Shown here: in pieces, positions 33,239 through 42,139 of the stretch
Position numbering within the stretch: position 1 is the first letter of the stretch
How the letters are laid out: every line of letters begins with the position of its first letter
Source: CAWKMN01 sp963850765
GTDB taxonomy: Bacteria > Chloroflexota > Anaerolineae > Aggregatilineales > Aggregatilineaceae
Direction: 5' to 3'
NCBI GenBank assembly: GCA_963850765.1
Contig: CAWKMN010000003.1
Span: forward strand, 744,001-808,000
Length of the DNA: 64,000 bases
Program-made: the position numbers and the translations under genes
The notes under the pieces: model-generated
What the model was told of the DNA's origin: nothing
Databases searched by the model: none
What the model saw: the letters and a program-made list of their open reading frames with translations, nothing else

Positions 33239-34660
33239 ATGGCACCCCGACAAGATGACGCACCGCTCCGCGTCGCGATCATCGGCTCCGGCCCCTCCGC
33301 ATTTTACGCGGCGGACTATCTGCAAAAGCAGCCCGATTTTCCCGTCGAAATTGATATGTTCGAGCGCCTGCCGACCCCGTTTGGACTGGTGCGGGGCGGC
33401 GTCGCGCCAGATCATCCCAAGATCAAGTCGGTTACGCGGGCTTACGACAAGACCGCATCACATCCGGGTTTCCGCTTTTATGGCAACGTGACCTTCGGCC
33501 GCGACATTACCCGGGCCGACCTGATCATGCATTACCACGCCATTCTTTACGCGGTTGGAGCACAGGCCGACCGCCGTATGGCGATCCCGGGCGAGGATCT
33601 GCCCGGCAGCTACGCCGCGACCGAGTTTGTGGGCTGGTATAACGCCCACCCCGATTACGCTCATCTCAGCTTTGATCTGGCCCACGAACGAGCCGCCATT
33701 GTGGGGAACGGCAATGTCGCCACCGATGTCGCGCGCATCCTGGCGCGGACTCCGGGCGAACTGGAAAGCACCGACATTGCCGGTTACGCGCTCGACGAAC
33801 TCAGCCGCAGCCGGATCAAAGAGATCTACGTCCTGGGGAGGCGCGGCCCTGTCCAGGCCAAGTTCACCCCGCCCGAAATCAAGGAACTGGGCGAAATGGC
33901 CGATGCAACGGTCGTCGTGCTGCCGGACGAAGTCGAGCTGGAACCGCTCAGCCGCGACTATCTGCTGTCGTCCGATGACCGCGCGGCCGAGCAGAACTAC
34001 CAGATGATCAAGCAGTACGCCCAGAACGGGCACCGGCCGCAGTCCCGCCTCATTATTCTGCGCTTCCTGGTATCGCCCGTGGAAATCATCGGCCGGGACC
34101 GCGTCGAGGCGATTCGCATCGTGAAGAATGAGTTATACCGGCGTGAGGATGGCTCCCTGCGCCCGCGTCCCACCGATCAGGTCGAAACCATTCCGGTGGG
34201 GTTGGTCTTCCGATCGATCGGCTACCAGGGCGTGCCGCTGCCGGGCGTCCCGTTTGACGCCGGGCGTGGTGTGATCACCAATATTCACGGCCGGGTGGTG
34301 AATACGAGCGGGCAGCAGATGACCGGCGAATACGTGGTGGGCTGGATCAAACGCGGCCCCACCGGGATTATTGGCACCAACAAACCGGACGCGCAGGAAA
34401 CGATCAGCCACATGCTCGAGGACATCAGCGCCGGCAAGCTGCTTAATCCGCTTTATCCATCGGGACAGGCCGTCGAAAACATGCTCAACAAGCGGGGAAT
34501 CGAGATCGTCACTTATGACGATTGGCGGCTGCTGGATCGTTTGGAGATCGAGCGCGGAGAAGCCCTCGGCCGCTCGCGTCAGAAATTCACAAGCGTAGAA
34601 GCCATGCTGGATGCGGTGCGCACGCACAAACGCGACGTCGCCCGCATGTTGGGAAACTAA
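33239..34660 (+). CDS. Ferredoxin/adrenodoxin-type NADP+ reductase (FprA family)
   Basis: 473 residues. FAD site VAIIGSGPSAFYAADYL at residues ~12-28; FERLPTPFGLVRGGVAPDHP is a hallmark of adrenodoxin reductase; NADP site AAIVGNGNVATDVARIL; YVLGRRGPVQAKFTPPEIKEL; VVGWIKRGPTGIIGTNKPDAQ and LNKRGIEIVTYDDW near the end. FprA-type enzymes move electrons between NADPH and ferredoxin. It lies after the Mo oxidoreductase and may supply electrons to it or to ferredoxin generally; the link is inference. Independent promoter likely. Confidence 0.9.
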   Translation: MAPRQDDAPLRVAIIGSGPSAFYAADYLQKQPDFPVEIDMFERLPTPFGLVRGGVAPDHPKIKSVTRAYDKTASHPGFRFYGNVTFGRDITRADLIMHYHAILYAVGAQADRRMAIPGEDLPGSYAATEFVGWYNAHPDYAHLSFDLAHERAAIVGNGNVATDVARILARTPGELESTDIAGYALDELSRSRIKEIYVLGRRGPVQAKFTPPEIKELGEMADATVVVLPDEVELEPLSRDYLLSSDDRAAEQNYQMIKQYAQNGHRPQSRLIILRFLVSPVEIIGRDRVEAIRIVKNELYRREDGSLRPRPTDQVETIPVGLVFRSIGYQGVPLPGVPFDAGRGVITNIHGRVVNTSGQQMTGEYVVGWIKRGPTGIIGTNKPDAQETISHMLEDISAGKLLNPLYPSGQAVENMLNKRGIEIVTYDDWRLLDRLEIERGEALGRSRQKFTSVEAMLDAVRTHKRDVARMLGN

Positions 34661-34666
34661 CCACTT

Positions 34667-35926
34667 TCAGGGCAGCCGGTTCAGGTCGCGCAGCAAACGC
34701 ACCGGATACTGGCTGCCGGCTGGAACATCCGTAACCCCTTCGGGCACGATGAGCAGACCGTCCGCCTGCACCATCGAGAGCAGCGCGCCAGAACTCTGCG
34801 TGCCGGTCAGCCGCGCGATCAGCGTGCCGTTGTCCTCGCTAAGCGTCACGCGCAGGTAGCTGCGCCGCCCATCCGACCGGATCGGTTCGCCCATCACGGC
34901 CATGACGGTCGGCACGGCGTGCGGATCGCGCCCGGACATGTGGAGCAGCGCCGGGCGGACAAACACATCAAACGTCACCATCGTGGACACCGGGTTTCCC
35001 GGCAGACCAAAAAACGGCACGCCGCGCACATGCCCAAACGCCAGCGGCTTGCCGGGGCGCAGATTGACGCGCCACAGATCGATAGCCCCCAGTTCCGCGA
35101 CCACGCTCCGCACCACGTCCCGCGTGCCTACCGACACCCCCGCCGAACTGATCAGCATGTCCGGCTGGTGCGACAGCGCGTCGAGAAAGCGCTGCCGGAC
35201 CTCGTCCAGCGTATCGCGCGCGACCGGCAGGCGGATCGGAATCCCGCCATACGAGGCCACCAGCCCGGCCAGCACGTAGCTGTTGCTGTTGCGTATCTGC
35301 CCCGGTCCCAGCGGCTCATCGAGATCGACCAGTTCGTCGCCGGTAGACAGAATTGCCACACGCGGCTGGCGCACGAGCGGGATCTGCGCGACACTCAGCG
35401 ATACCAGCACACCGATGTCCTGCGGACGCAGCACGCTGCCCGCCCGCAGAATCGTCTGCCCGGCCCGGATGTCTTCGCCCGCCGGGCGCACGTTATCGCC
35501 GGGGCGCGCCGCGCGATAAATACGCACCTGATCCGGCAGCGGCACATTGTCGTCCGGCTGCCACTGGTCGTCGGTCTGCTCCACCGGGATCACGGCATCC
35601 GCGCCGGGCGGCAGCGGCGCGCCGGTCATGATGCGCGCGGCCTGCATCGGACCGACCGCGCTGCCGGGAACGACCCCGGCTGGAATATCCATTATGACCG
35701 CGAGTTGAACGGGTGAATCAGGTACGGCGGATGTACTATCCGCCGCACGCACCGCATATCCATCCATGCTGGAGTTTGCAAAGGGGGGAATATCAGCAGC
35801 AGCTATCACGTCGTGGGCCAGCACGCGCCCAATCGCATCCGGCGTCGGCCCATCTTCAACAGACAGCGCCGGGATACGCTCCAAAATACGCCGTAGAGCC
35901 TCATCAACCGTCAGTAGATCCCGCAA
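34667..35926 (-). CDS. moeA: Molybdopterin molybdenumtransferase MoeA
   Basis: 419 residues. N-terminal domain: LLTVDEALRRILERIP, PPFANSSMDGYAVRAADS. Domain III: LSTGDELVDLDEPLGPGQI and SNSYVLAGLVASYG; then SSAGVSVGTRDVV and LRPGKPLAFGHVRGVPFFGL with PGNPVSTMVTFDVF. The C-terminal domain (SDGRRSYLRVTLSE) is present. MoeA inserts molybdate into adenylated molybdopterin. It converges on fprA and the Mo oxidoreductase, so cofactor insertion and a user enzyme are adjacent. The matching MoaB/MogA-type protein is at 19486. Confidence 0.93.
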   Translation of the reverse strand: MRDLLTVDEALRRILERIPALSVEDGPTPDAIGRVLAHDVIAAADIPPFANSSMDGYAVRAADSTSAVPDSPVQLAVIMDIPAGVVPGSAVGPMQAARIMTGAPLPPGADAVIPVEQTDDQWQPDDNVPLPDQVRIYRAARPGDNVRPAGEDIRAGQTILRAGSVLRPQDIGVLVSLSVAQIPLVRQPRVAILSTGDELVDLDEPLGPGQIRNSNSYVLAGLVASYGGIPIRLPVARDTLDEVRQRFLDALSHQPDMLISSAGVSVGTRDVVRSVVAELGAIDLWRVNLRPGKPLAFGHVRGVPFFGLPGNPVSTMVTFDVFVRPALLHMSGRDPHAVPTVMAVMGEPIRSDGRRSYLRVTLSEDNGTLIARLTGTQSSGALLSMVQADGLLIVPEGVTDVPAGSQYPVRLLRDLNRLP

Positions 35927-35947
35927 CGTGCCTGCCTCACTCGAACC

Positions 35948-36644
35948 CTACCGGCAAGTCGCGTCTTCTTTGATGCCCAGGTCAAACACATCCGAGATCA
36001 CCGGGATGTCATCCCACCAGCATTTCGCATCAATAATGATCCCGCCGATCACCGATGTGACGATGCACAGCACCAGGAAACAGCCGCACCCCAGGACAAC
36101 CCAACGACCCGTGCCGCCGCCTTCGTAGGGTTCCTCCTGGTAATCATAATCATACGCCATGGGCTGCTGCTGAGGCGGTGCATAGGGCACCTGCTGTACC
36201 GGCGCACCCGGATACGCAGCCTGCGATGCGGCGGGAGCACCCACCGTGGGACGCGCGCCGTAGCCTGAGGGCGGCGCGAACTCACTCGGTGCTGAACCGG
36301 CGACCAACGTACTCCCGGAGGCGACCTGTGCGCCGGTGGCCGAACTCGTAAGCCAGCGTCACGGTCTCGCCCAACCCCACCATATCCCCGTGGGACAGCG
36401 GGCGGGCACCCGTGAGGCGCTGGCCGTTAATGAACGTGCCATTCGTCGATCCCAGGTCTTCAATCGTGAAACCGCCGCCGCCCTGAGTCAGACGGCAGTG
36501 ATGGCGGCTGACTTCGGGATCGTTGATGACGATGTCGTTGGTAATATCCCGACCCAGGGTGATGATGCCTTTGTTCAGTTCATAAATCTGGTTCGGCTGC
36601 GGTCCACGGCGCACAATCAGGCGATAACTGTTGCTGTCTTGCAT
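35948..36644 (-). CDS. FHA-domain protein with proline-rich linker and C-terminal TM (frameshifted near 36330)
   Basis: Two overlapping frames form one protein. The first (36644 to about 36330) is an FHA domain: GIITLGRDITNDIVINDP, VSRHHCRLTQGGGGF, IEDLGSTNGTFINGQ. It then runs into unrelated RLREYVGRRFSTE. The other frame supplies AQVASGSTLVAGSAPSEF, a Pro/Gln-rich stretch (APVQQVPYAPPQQQP), a TM helix (WVVLGCGCFLVLCIVTSVIGG) and a short Cys-containing tail (DAKCWWDDIP). Dropping one base in CACCGGCGCACAG joins them; the second frame has no usable start. FHA domains bind phosphothreonine, so this could report to kinases, though its only kinase-fold neighbour lacks catalytic residues. Confidence 0.75.
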
Positions 36645-36764
36645 AAAACTTGCCTCCTAATACGAAGGAAAGCAGAATCAACGAGATTGATAGACAGTCC
36701 GGTTCGGAGTATACGGAGATTACCTATGCATGTCAACTCATCACAGATAGTCTACTTATTCCCA

Positions 36765-36798
36765 ATAAAAAACGCCACCCACACGCGGCGTTTTTTGT
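36765..36798. terminator. Bidirectional terminator after sigA
   Basis: AAAAAACGCC ... GGCGTTTTTT: 6-bp GC-rich stem (36771-36776 with 36787-36792) with A- and T-runs on both sides. It ends sigA on the minus strand before the FHA gene promoter region. Confidence 0.8.
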
Positions 36799-36821
36799 CG
36801 GACTGTCACCCATTGATCACC

Positions 36822-38021
36822 CTACGTAAAATCGCGAAGCTGGCGCGACCGGCGCGGGTGGCGCAGGCGTCGAAGCGCCTTGCCTTCGATCTGGCGGATA
36901 CGCTCGCGCGTCAGGCCGAACTTCTGGCCGACTTCTTCCAGCGTGTAGCTGCGTCCATTTTGCAGTCCGAACCGCAGCCGCAGAATCCGCGCCTCGCGGG
37001 CCGTCAGCGTGCCGAGCACTTCCTCGACCTTTTCGCGCAGCAGGTTCTGATAGGCGCTTTGCGTAGGCGTGGGCGTGGTCAGGTCCTCGATGAAGCTGCC
37101 TAACTCGCTGTCCTCTTCCTCGCCAACCGGGCGCTCAAGACTCATCGGACGCCAGCTTACCTTGAGCATCCACTGCACTTTGCGCGGCTCAAGGCCCATT
37201 CGTTCGGCGATCTCTTCGGGGGTGGGCTTGCGCCCGTTCTCCTGCTCCAACTGGCGCGCGGTTTTATACAGGCGGCGGATGCGGTCCGACATGTGGACGG
37301 GCACGCGAATGGTGCGCCCCTGGTCGGCGATCGCCCGCGTGATGGTCTGGCGGATCCACCAGGTCGCGTAGGTGCTGAACCGGTAGCCGCGGGTATAGTC
37401 GAATTTCTCCACGGCTTTCATCAGGCCGAGATTGCCTTCCTGGATCAGGTCCAGAAAATGCACGCCGCGCCCCATGTATTTTTTGGCGATGCTCACGACC
37501 AGCCGGGTATTCGCTTTGATCAGGTGATCGCGGGCGGCCTTGCCATCTTCAATCACGGCTTCCAGTTCAAGGCGTTTGAAGGAGTCCAGCTCGTCACCCA
37601 GGCGGGTCAGTTCGGCGCGAGCTTTGTTCCCGGCTTCGAGGCGTTTGGCGAGTTCAACTTCTTCTTCGGTCGTCAGCAGGGGAACACGGGCCATCTCTTT
37701 GAGATAGAGGCCCACCGTATCATCCGACGCCACACCGCTGAGATCAAAGCTGTCGTCGTCCTCATCGTCTTCTTCATAATCGTCGTCGGCCAGTTCGGCG
37801 TCATCGGGCTTGTCGCCAAAAACCTCGACCCCGGCGGTGTGAAGCCACATAAAGATCTCTTCGAGCTGTTCCGGCGCTTCGTCGGCATCCGGCAGAACTT
37901 CAAGAATATCGTCCGTCGTTAAAAAACCCTGATTATCGGCTTTCTCTAAAAGCGCGTTCATGGCTTCCAGATCGCGCCTCTCCGGTTGCTCCTGCTTGTC
38001 CAGATCGCCGTACTCAGTCAA
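36822..38021 (-). CDS. sigA: Primary RNA polymerase sigma factor (SigA/RpoD)
   Basis: 399 residues from TTG 38021, chosen because GGGGGA lies six bases upstream; the frame is open to 38042. Region 1.1 is followed by an acidic insert (DDDYEEDDEDDDSFDL). Region 1.2/2.1: DTVGLYLKEMARVPLLTTEE. Region 2: NLGLMKAVEKFDYTRGYRFS and TYATWWIRQTITRAIADQ (the -10-reading helix). Region 3: RLYKTARQLEQENGRKPTPE. Region 4: LRLRFGLQNGRSYTLEEVGQ and TRERIRQIEGKALRRLRHP. This is the housekeeping sigma, consistent with the TTGACA/TATAAT promoters seen here. It follows yceD on the minus strand. Confidence 0.95.
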   Translation of the reverse strand: MTEYGDLDKQEQPERRDLEAMNALLEKADNQGFLTTDDILEVLPDADEAPEQLEEIFMWLHTAGVEVFGDKPDDAELADDDYEEDDEDDDSFDLSGVASDDTVGLYLKEMARVPLLTTEEEVELAKRLEAGNKARAELTRLGDELDSFKRLELEAVIEDGKAARDHLIKANTRLVVSIAKKYMGRGVHFLDLIQEGNLGLMKAVEKFDYTRGYRFSTYATWWIRQTITRAIADQGRTIRVPVHMSDRIRRLYKTARQLEQENGRKPTPEEIAERMGLEPRKVQWMLKVSWRPMSLERPVGEEEDSELGSFIEDLTTPTPTQSAYQNLLREKVEEVLGTLTAREARILRLRFGLQNGRSYTLEEVGQKFGLTRERIRQIEGKALRRLRHPRRSRQLRDFT

Positions 38022-38063
38022 GGTAATTCCCCCTTTTGTCAATAGGTCGTCGTGTCGCTTACC

Positions 38064-38615
38064 TCAATCATCGTCCGGTGGTTCGTGCATTTCCAGGTGT
38101 TCGCGCAGCATCGCCAGGCGAAGATCGCCGGTATCCTGCTCGCAGTCGCAGCTTCCTTCGTTCCAGTTCTGACCGCACTGCGGGCACAGGCCGGCGCAAT
38201 CTTCGCGACACAATGAGCCCATGGGCACCGCAAGAATGACCTCTTCGCGCAGCAGCGGGGCCAGATCCAGAAATCCCGTTTCTTCAACCGAATAGGGTAC
38301 TTCCGCCGAGGCCGGATAGGAGAACAGTTCTTCCAGTTCGAGATCCAAAGGGACGGAAATCGGCGTCAGACAGCGTGAGCACTCGGTAATCACATGGGTT
38401 GCCAGCGCGCCCTGAACCAGAATCCCCCGCGAATTACGGCTCAGCCGCAGGCTCCCCTGCAGAAAGTCCAGCTCCGTATCGTCGGCCACCTGCACGCGTG
38501 GCAAATCCAGCTCAATCGTGCGCTGATAACCCGCACCTTGAGCCAACAGGTAACCTACATTTATTCTCAATACCCGGCGATTGACGAAACTCTGATGATG
38601 GGAATTGCTCACCAC
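38064..38615 (-). CDS. yceD: DUF177/YceD family protein
   Basis: About 183 residues; start codon at 38615 is uncertain (GTG), a later start at the VLRINVGYLL region is possible. Features: LRINVGYLLAQGAGYQRTIE, ALATHVITECSRCLTPISVP and a Cys-rich C-terminus (CREDCAGLCPQCGQNWNEGS, CDCEQ). The Cys pairs CSRC and CPQC suggest metal binding. YceD is linked to 23S rRNA/ribosome function in bacteria and usually precedes rpmF. Here it precedes sigA, and rpmF is far away. A strong promoter at 38724-38753 (minus) drives it. Confidence 0.82.
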   Translation of the reverse strand: MVSNSHHQSFVNRRVLRINVGYLLAQGAGYQRTIELDLPRVQVADDTELDFLQGSLRLSRNSRGILVQGALATHVITECSRCLTPISVPLDLELEELFSYPASAEVPYSVEETGFLDLAPLLREEVILAVPMGSLCREDCAGLCPQCGQNWNEGSCDCEQDTGDLRLAMLREHLEMHEPPDDD

Positions 38616-38723
38616 TACCCCGGCCCCTAAATGGAAGGAGAAAAAGAATAAGCCGCAGGCCCGATTCTGGGGGCTTGTAATAAGGCGGCTACTCGTGTGA
38701 ATCTGTCATTGTCAGTGACATAA

Positions 38724-38753
38724 TTATAATGAGAGTTCTAATTTAATGTCAAG
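38724..38753 (-). promoter_or_regulatory. Promoter of the yceD-sigA operon with a palindrome at the start site
   Basis: On the minus strand TTGACA (38753-38748), 18-base spacer, TATAAT (38729-38724), both perfect. TGTCACTGACAATGACA (38722-38706) follows directly: a palindrome-like TGTCA...TGACA at the likely start, possibly an operator. Further down, AGCCGC/GCGGCT arms with a T-rich tail (38696-38640) form a possible leader hairpin. Confidence 0.75.
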
Positions 38754-38806
38754 CTGGCAATAGTTCTATTAATAAATATAAGAACCCTGCCTGTCGAGCA
38801 GGCGAT

Positions 38807-38835
38807 TTACGGACTTTGCCCAATCAGGTATAATG
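38807..38835 (+). promoter_or_regulatory. Promoter before the dTDP-rhamnose reductase-like gene
   Basis: TTTACG (38807-38812), 17-base spacer, TATAAT (38830-38835). The start near 38842 gives a 50-base leader. A CCTGC/GCAGG hairpin lies just upstream (38787-38803). Confidence 0.65.
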
Positions 38836-38891
38836 TTCTGGATTTTCGCACATTGTCCTGATGACACCTATCCTTCAACTGGACATCATCT

Positions 38892-39752
38892 ATGCGGATA
38901 CTTGTAACCGGAGCAAACGGGCGGCTGGGCAGCCAACTGCTGAACGATCTGCGCCGCAGGAGCTATGACGTCTTCGGCGCGGACGTGGACGCACTCGATA
39001 TTACCGATGCGCGCAGTGTGTACCAGGTCTTCGAGACCTTCCAGCCCGACATCGTCATCCACTGCGCGGCGCTGACGGCCGTCGATTACTGCGCGGAACA
39101 CCCCGACGAAGCGCTCGAAATCAATGGATTCGGCACCCAAACGGTCGCGCTCGCCTGCCAGAAACACGACGCGGCTCTCGTGTATCTGAGCACGAATGAA
39201 GTATTCGACGGCAAGACGCAGCGCCCCTACCTGGAATTCGACCGGGCCAACCCGATCAACGCCTACGGCTACAGCAAATGGGTCGGCGAACAGGTGGTGC
39301 GCGACCTCGTGCGGAAACACTTCATCGTGCGGACCTCGTGGCTGTTTTCCCACGGCGGCAGCAACTTTGTGCATACCATCCTGAGACTTGCCCAGGAAGG
39401 CCAGCCTCTGCGCGTGGTCGTCAACGAGGTGGCGTCGCCAACGTACAACAATGACCTTGCTGCCGCGATCGGCCAGTTGATCGCAACGGGTGCTTACGGC
39501 ATCTATCACCTCACCAACGAAGGCACCATCTCGCGTTATGCGTTCGCGCGCCAGATACTCAATCTGGCGGGCTATGACGCTGTCCCGATCGAACCGATCG
39601 CGCTGGCCGAGTACCGCCGCGCCTCCACTCCGCCCGAATATACGATGCTGCGGAACATGGCCGCGGCCCGCCTGGGCATCACGCTGCGCCCCTGGCAGGC
39701 TGCGCTGGCCGCCTTCCTCGAAACCGAAGGAATCCTGCAGGCGTCCTCATGA
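38892..39752 (+). CDS. rfbD: dTDP-4-dehydrorhamnose reductase-like SDR (RmlD family)
   Basis: 286 residues. Rossmann NAD(P) motif ILVTGANGRLGSQLLNDL; YLSTNEVFDGKTQRPYLEFD; and the catalytic YGYSKWVGEQVVRDL (Tyr-x-x-x-Lys). HCAALTAVDYCAEHPDEAL is the RmlD-type Cys/Asp region, and RTSWLFSHGGSNFVHTIL is also characteristic. It likely makes dTDP-L-rhamnose, but rmlA, rmlB and rmlC are not in the window, so a related sugar reductase or epimerase is possible. It is followed by a glycosyltransferase with an ATGA overlap, supporting a role in surface glycan synthesis. Confidence 0.85.
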   Translation: MRILVTGANGRLGSQLLNDLRRRSYDVFGADVDALDITDARSVYQVFETFQPDIVIHCAALTAVDYCAEHPDEALEINGFGTQTVALACQKHDAALVYLSTNEVFDGKTQRPYLEFDRANPINAYGYSKWVGEQVVRDLVRKHFIVRTSWLFSHGGSNFVHTILRLAQEGQPLRVVVNEVASPTYNNDLAAAIGQLIATGAYGIYHLTNEGTISRYAFARQILNLAGYDAVPIEPIALAEYRRASTPPEYTMLRNMAAARLGITLRPWQAALAAFLETEGILQASS

Positions 39753-40750
39753 CCGGCCCGTTGTTTTCCGTCGTCATCCCCAACTGGAACGGCGCACACC
39801 ACCTGCCGACCTGCCTGAATGCCCTGCGCGCCCAGACGTATCCGCACCTGGAGGTCATCGTGGTGGACAACGCCTCGCAGGACGGATCGCTGGATCTGCT
39901 GGCCGGACAGTATCCGCAGGTGCGGGCGATCGCCCTGCCCCAAAACCAGGGCTTTACCGGGGCGTGTAACGCCGGGATGCAGGCGGCGACCGGGGATTTT
40001 GTCGCGCTGCTGAACAACGATACGGAGGTCGATCCGGGCTGGGTGGCGGCGGTGGTGGATGCCTTCCAGCGCCACCCCGAGGCCGGACTTGTAGCCTCGA
40101 AAATGCGGCTGTTCGATCAGCGCGATCGGTTCCATACCGCCGGGGATCAGTACCGGGTGGACGGCCGGCTGGTCAATCGCGGCGTGTGGGAGCAGGATAC
40201 CGGCCAGTATGACCGGGAAGAGTATGTGTTCAGCGCGTGCGGGGGCTCGGCCGCCTACCGGCGCGATCTGCTGGATACGATTGGGCTGCTCGACAATGAT
40301 TTCTTTTTCTCCTGCGAAGATATGGACCTGGCATGGCGCGCTCAGTTGGCCGGCTATCGTTGCGTCTACGTGCCAAACGCGCTAGTGTATCATCGGCTGG
40401 CGGCGACCGGCGGCGGCGTCACGGCCAGCTATTACGACGGGCGCAATACGATCTGGATTCTGATCAAGGATTACCCGGCGGCGCTGTGGCGCAAACACGC
40501 CATAAAGATTCTGCGCGCCCAGTTCGATCTGGGCTGGCAAGCGCTGCGGGCATGGCGAGGAGCCGCGGCCCGCGCCCGGCTGCGCGGTATGGTCGCCAGT
40601 CTGCGCGGCCTGCCCAAAATGCTGCGCAAACGACGGCGCATCCAGCAGAGTCGCCGTGTATCAATAGCATACCTGGACTCGATCCTGACGCCGGTTCCCG
40701 ATCCCGGCGGCCATCAACACGAAAGTGACATGAACGTTGGCCAACGATAA
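39749..40750 (+). CDS. Family 2 glycosyltransferase (rhamnosyltransferase-like)
   Basis: 333 residues. The ATG overlaps the preceding stop (ATGA). GT-A fold: FSVVIPNWNGAHHLPTCLN, VIVVDNASQDGSLDLL, GFTGACNAGMQAATGDFVAL, then the metal-binding LLNNDTEVDPGWV (DxD-like) and SCEDMDLAWRAQLAGY (the ED motif). This is the WcaG/RfbF type that transfers deoxyhexoses to lipid-linked oligosaccharides. No TM helix; the C-terminus is basic (RKRRRIQQSRRVS), which could aid membrane contact. Overlaps the next glycosyltransferase. Confidence 0.88.
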   Translation: MTGPLFSVVIPNWNGAHHLPTCLNALRAQTYPHLEVIVVDNASQDGSLDLLAGQYPQVRAIALPQNQGFTGACNAGMQAATGDFVALLNNDTEVDPGWVAAVVDAFQRHPEAGLVASKMRLFDQRDRFHTAGDQYRVDGRLVNRGVWEQDTGQYDREEYVFSACGGSAAYRRDLLDTIGLLDNDFFFSCEDMDLAWRAQLAGYRCVYVPNALVYHRLAATGGGVTASYYDGRNTIWILIKDYPAALWRKHAIKILRAQFDLGWQALRAWRGAAARARLRGMVASLRGLPKMLRKRRRIQQSRRVSIAYLDSILTPVPDPGGHQHESDMNVGQR

Positions 40751-41495
40751 CCCGACCCCCAACGGTCCCTACCTCTCGATCGTCATCCCGGCCTATAACG
40801 AAGAGGCGCGTCTGCCGGACAGTCTTCGCACCGTTGCAGACTTTGCTGCCGCCCAGCCGTACCCGCTGGAAGTTATCATCGTGGACAATAACAGCCGCGA
40901 CCGGACCGGCGAGATCATCGAGACCTATGTCGCAGAATTTCCCTTCATGCGCGGGATAGACGAAACGACCCAGGGCAAAGGGGCCGCGGTCCGCGCCGGG
41001 ATGCTGGCGGCGCGCGGAGCGTACCGTTTTATTTGCGACGCCGATCTCTCCATGCCTATTGAGGAAGTGAACAAGTTTCTCCCTCCCCGGATCGATGGTT
41101 ACGACATCGCCATCGGGTCGCGCGAGGCACGCGGCGCGGTGCGCTACAATGAACCCTGGTACCGTCACCTGATGGGGCGCGTGTTTAACACCATTGTCCG
41201 CTGGTTCGCCGTGCCTGGCCTGCAGGATACACAGTGCGGCTTCAAGATGTTCCGCGCGGAAGTGGCTGAAAACCTGTTCCCGCTGCAAACGATGAACGGC
41301 TGGAGCTTCGACGTCGAAATCCTCTACGCGGCCCGGCGCTGGGGATACAGCATCGTCGAAGTCCCAATTCACTGGTACTACAAAGACAACACGCGCATCC
41401 ATCCGTTCGGCGATTCGATCGATATGTTTGTCGAAGTGCTCAGGATTTGCCGCAATGGGCTGCGCGGCCGCTACCAGCGACCAAAACGATCATGA
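40737..41495 (+). CDS. Family 2 glycosyltransferase (dolichyl-phosphate mannose synthase-like)
   Basis: 252 residues from TTG 40737, overlapping the previous gene by 14 bases. Motifs: YLSIVIPAYNEEARLPDSL, VIIVDNNSRDRTGEI, GAYRFICDADLSMPIEEV (Mg-binding DAD), and VVPGLQDTQCGFKMF-type sequence (AVPGLQDTQCGFKMFRAEV) typical of DPM1-like polyprenyl-phosphate sugar synthases. It lacks a GtrA-like TM domain. Probably loads a sugar on undecaprenyl phosphate. The stop overlaps the rnhB ATG. Confidence 0.86.
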   Translation: MANDNPTPNGPYLSIVIPAYNEEARLPDSLRTVADFAAAQPYPLEVIIVDNNSRDRTGEIIETYVAEFPFMRGIDETTQGKGAAVRAGMLAARGAYRFICDADLSMPIEEVNKFLPPRIDGYDIAIGSREARGAVRYNEPWYRHLMGRVFNTIVRWFAVPGLQDTQCGFKMFRAEVAENLFPLQTMNGWSFDVEILYAARRWGYSIVEVPIHWYYKDNTRIHPFGDSIDMFVEVLRICRNGLRGRYQRPKRS

Positions 41496-42133
41496 TTAAA
41501 GCCGACCTGACGTATGAGTTCGGACTGAAAGACCAGGGCTATCTCAGCATCGCCGGGCTGGACGAAGCCGGGCGCGGCGCATGGGCGGGCCCGGTCTTCG
41601 CCGGGGCGGTGATTTTGCCGCTCAGCCTGTGCGATCTGGTTGCGGCGCTGGACGGCGTGCGCGATTCTAAGCTGGTTACACCTCTCCGGCGCGAAAAGCT
41701 GTTCCCCCGCATATTTGAGATCGCGACCGCCTGCGGCGTCGGTTATGCCACCCACACCGAGATCGACGAAGTGGGCATCGTCCCGGCCACCCGGCTGGCG
41801 ATGCAGCGCGCGCTGGCCGCGCTGGCTGTTTCGCCGGATGCTCTGCTCACCGACGCGATCAAACTGCCCGACGTTGATCTGCCCGCCTTGCCGCTCATCA
41901 AGGGCGACCAGAAATCACTCAGCATCGCGGCGGCCAGCATCCTGGCGAAAGTCTCGCGCGATCATGTTATGCGGGATCTGGATGCCGAATACCCCGATTA
42001 CGGTTTCGCCGCGCACAAAGGGTATGGCACGCTGCGGCACTTCGAGGCGCTGCGCCTGTACGGCGCCACCCCCATTCACCGCAAGACGTTCGCCCCGGTT
42101 CGCGCGCGGCTGAATGCCCACGATCGGGGCTGA
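41492..42133 (+). CDS. rnhB: Ribonuclease HII
   Basis: 213 residues from ATG 41492, which overlaps the stop of the glycosyltransferase (ATGA). Motifs: IAGLDEAGRGAWAGPVFAGA (Asp and Glu of the catalytic DE), LDGVRDSKLVTPLRRE, IKGDQKSLSIAAASILAKVS (Asp in the KGD region, SIAAASI), RDHVMRDLDAEYPDYGFAAH (the last metal-binding Asp) and KGYGTLRHFEALRLYG. It cleaves RNA in DNA/RNA hybrids, including single ribonucleotides. The gene is embedded in a glycan gene run, presumably only for transcription. Confidence 0.95.
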   Translation: MIKADLTYEFGLKDQGYLSIAGLDEAGRGAWAGPVFAGAVILPLSLCDLVAALDGVRDSKLVTPLRREKLFPRIFEIATACGVGYATHTEIDEVGIVPATRLAMQRALAALAVSPDALLTDAIKLPDVDLPALPLIKGDQKSLSIAAASILAKVSRDHVMRDLDAEYPDYGFAAHKGYGTLRHFEALRLYGATPIHRKTFAPVRARLNAHDRG

Positions 42134-42139
42134 CAGCCG

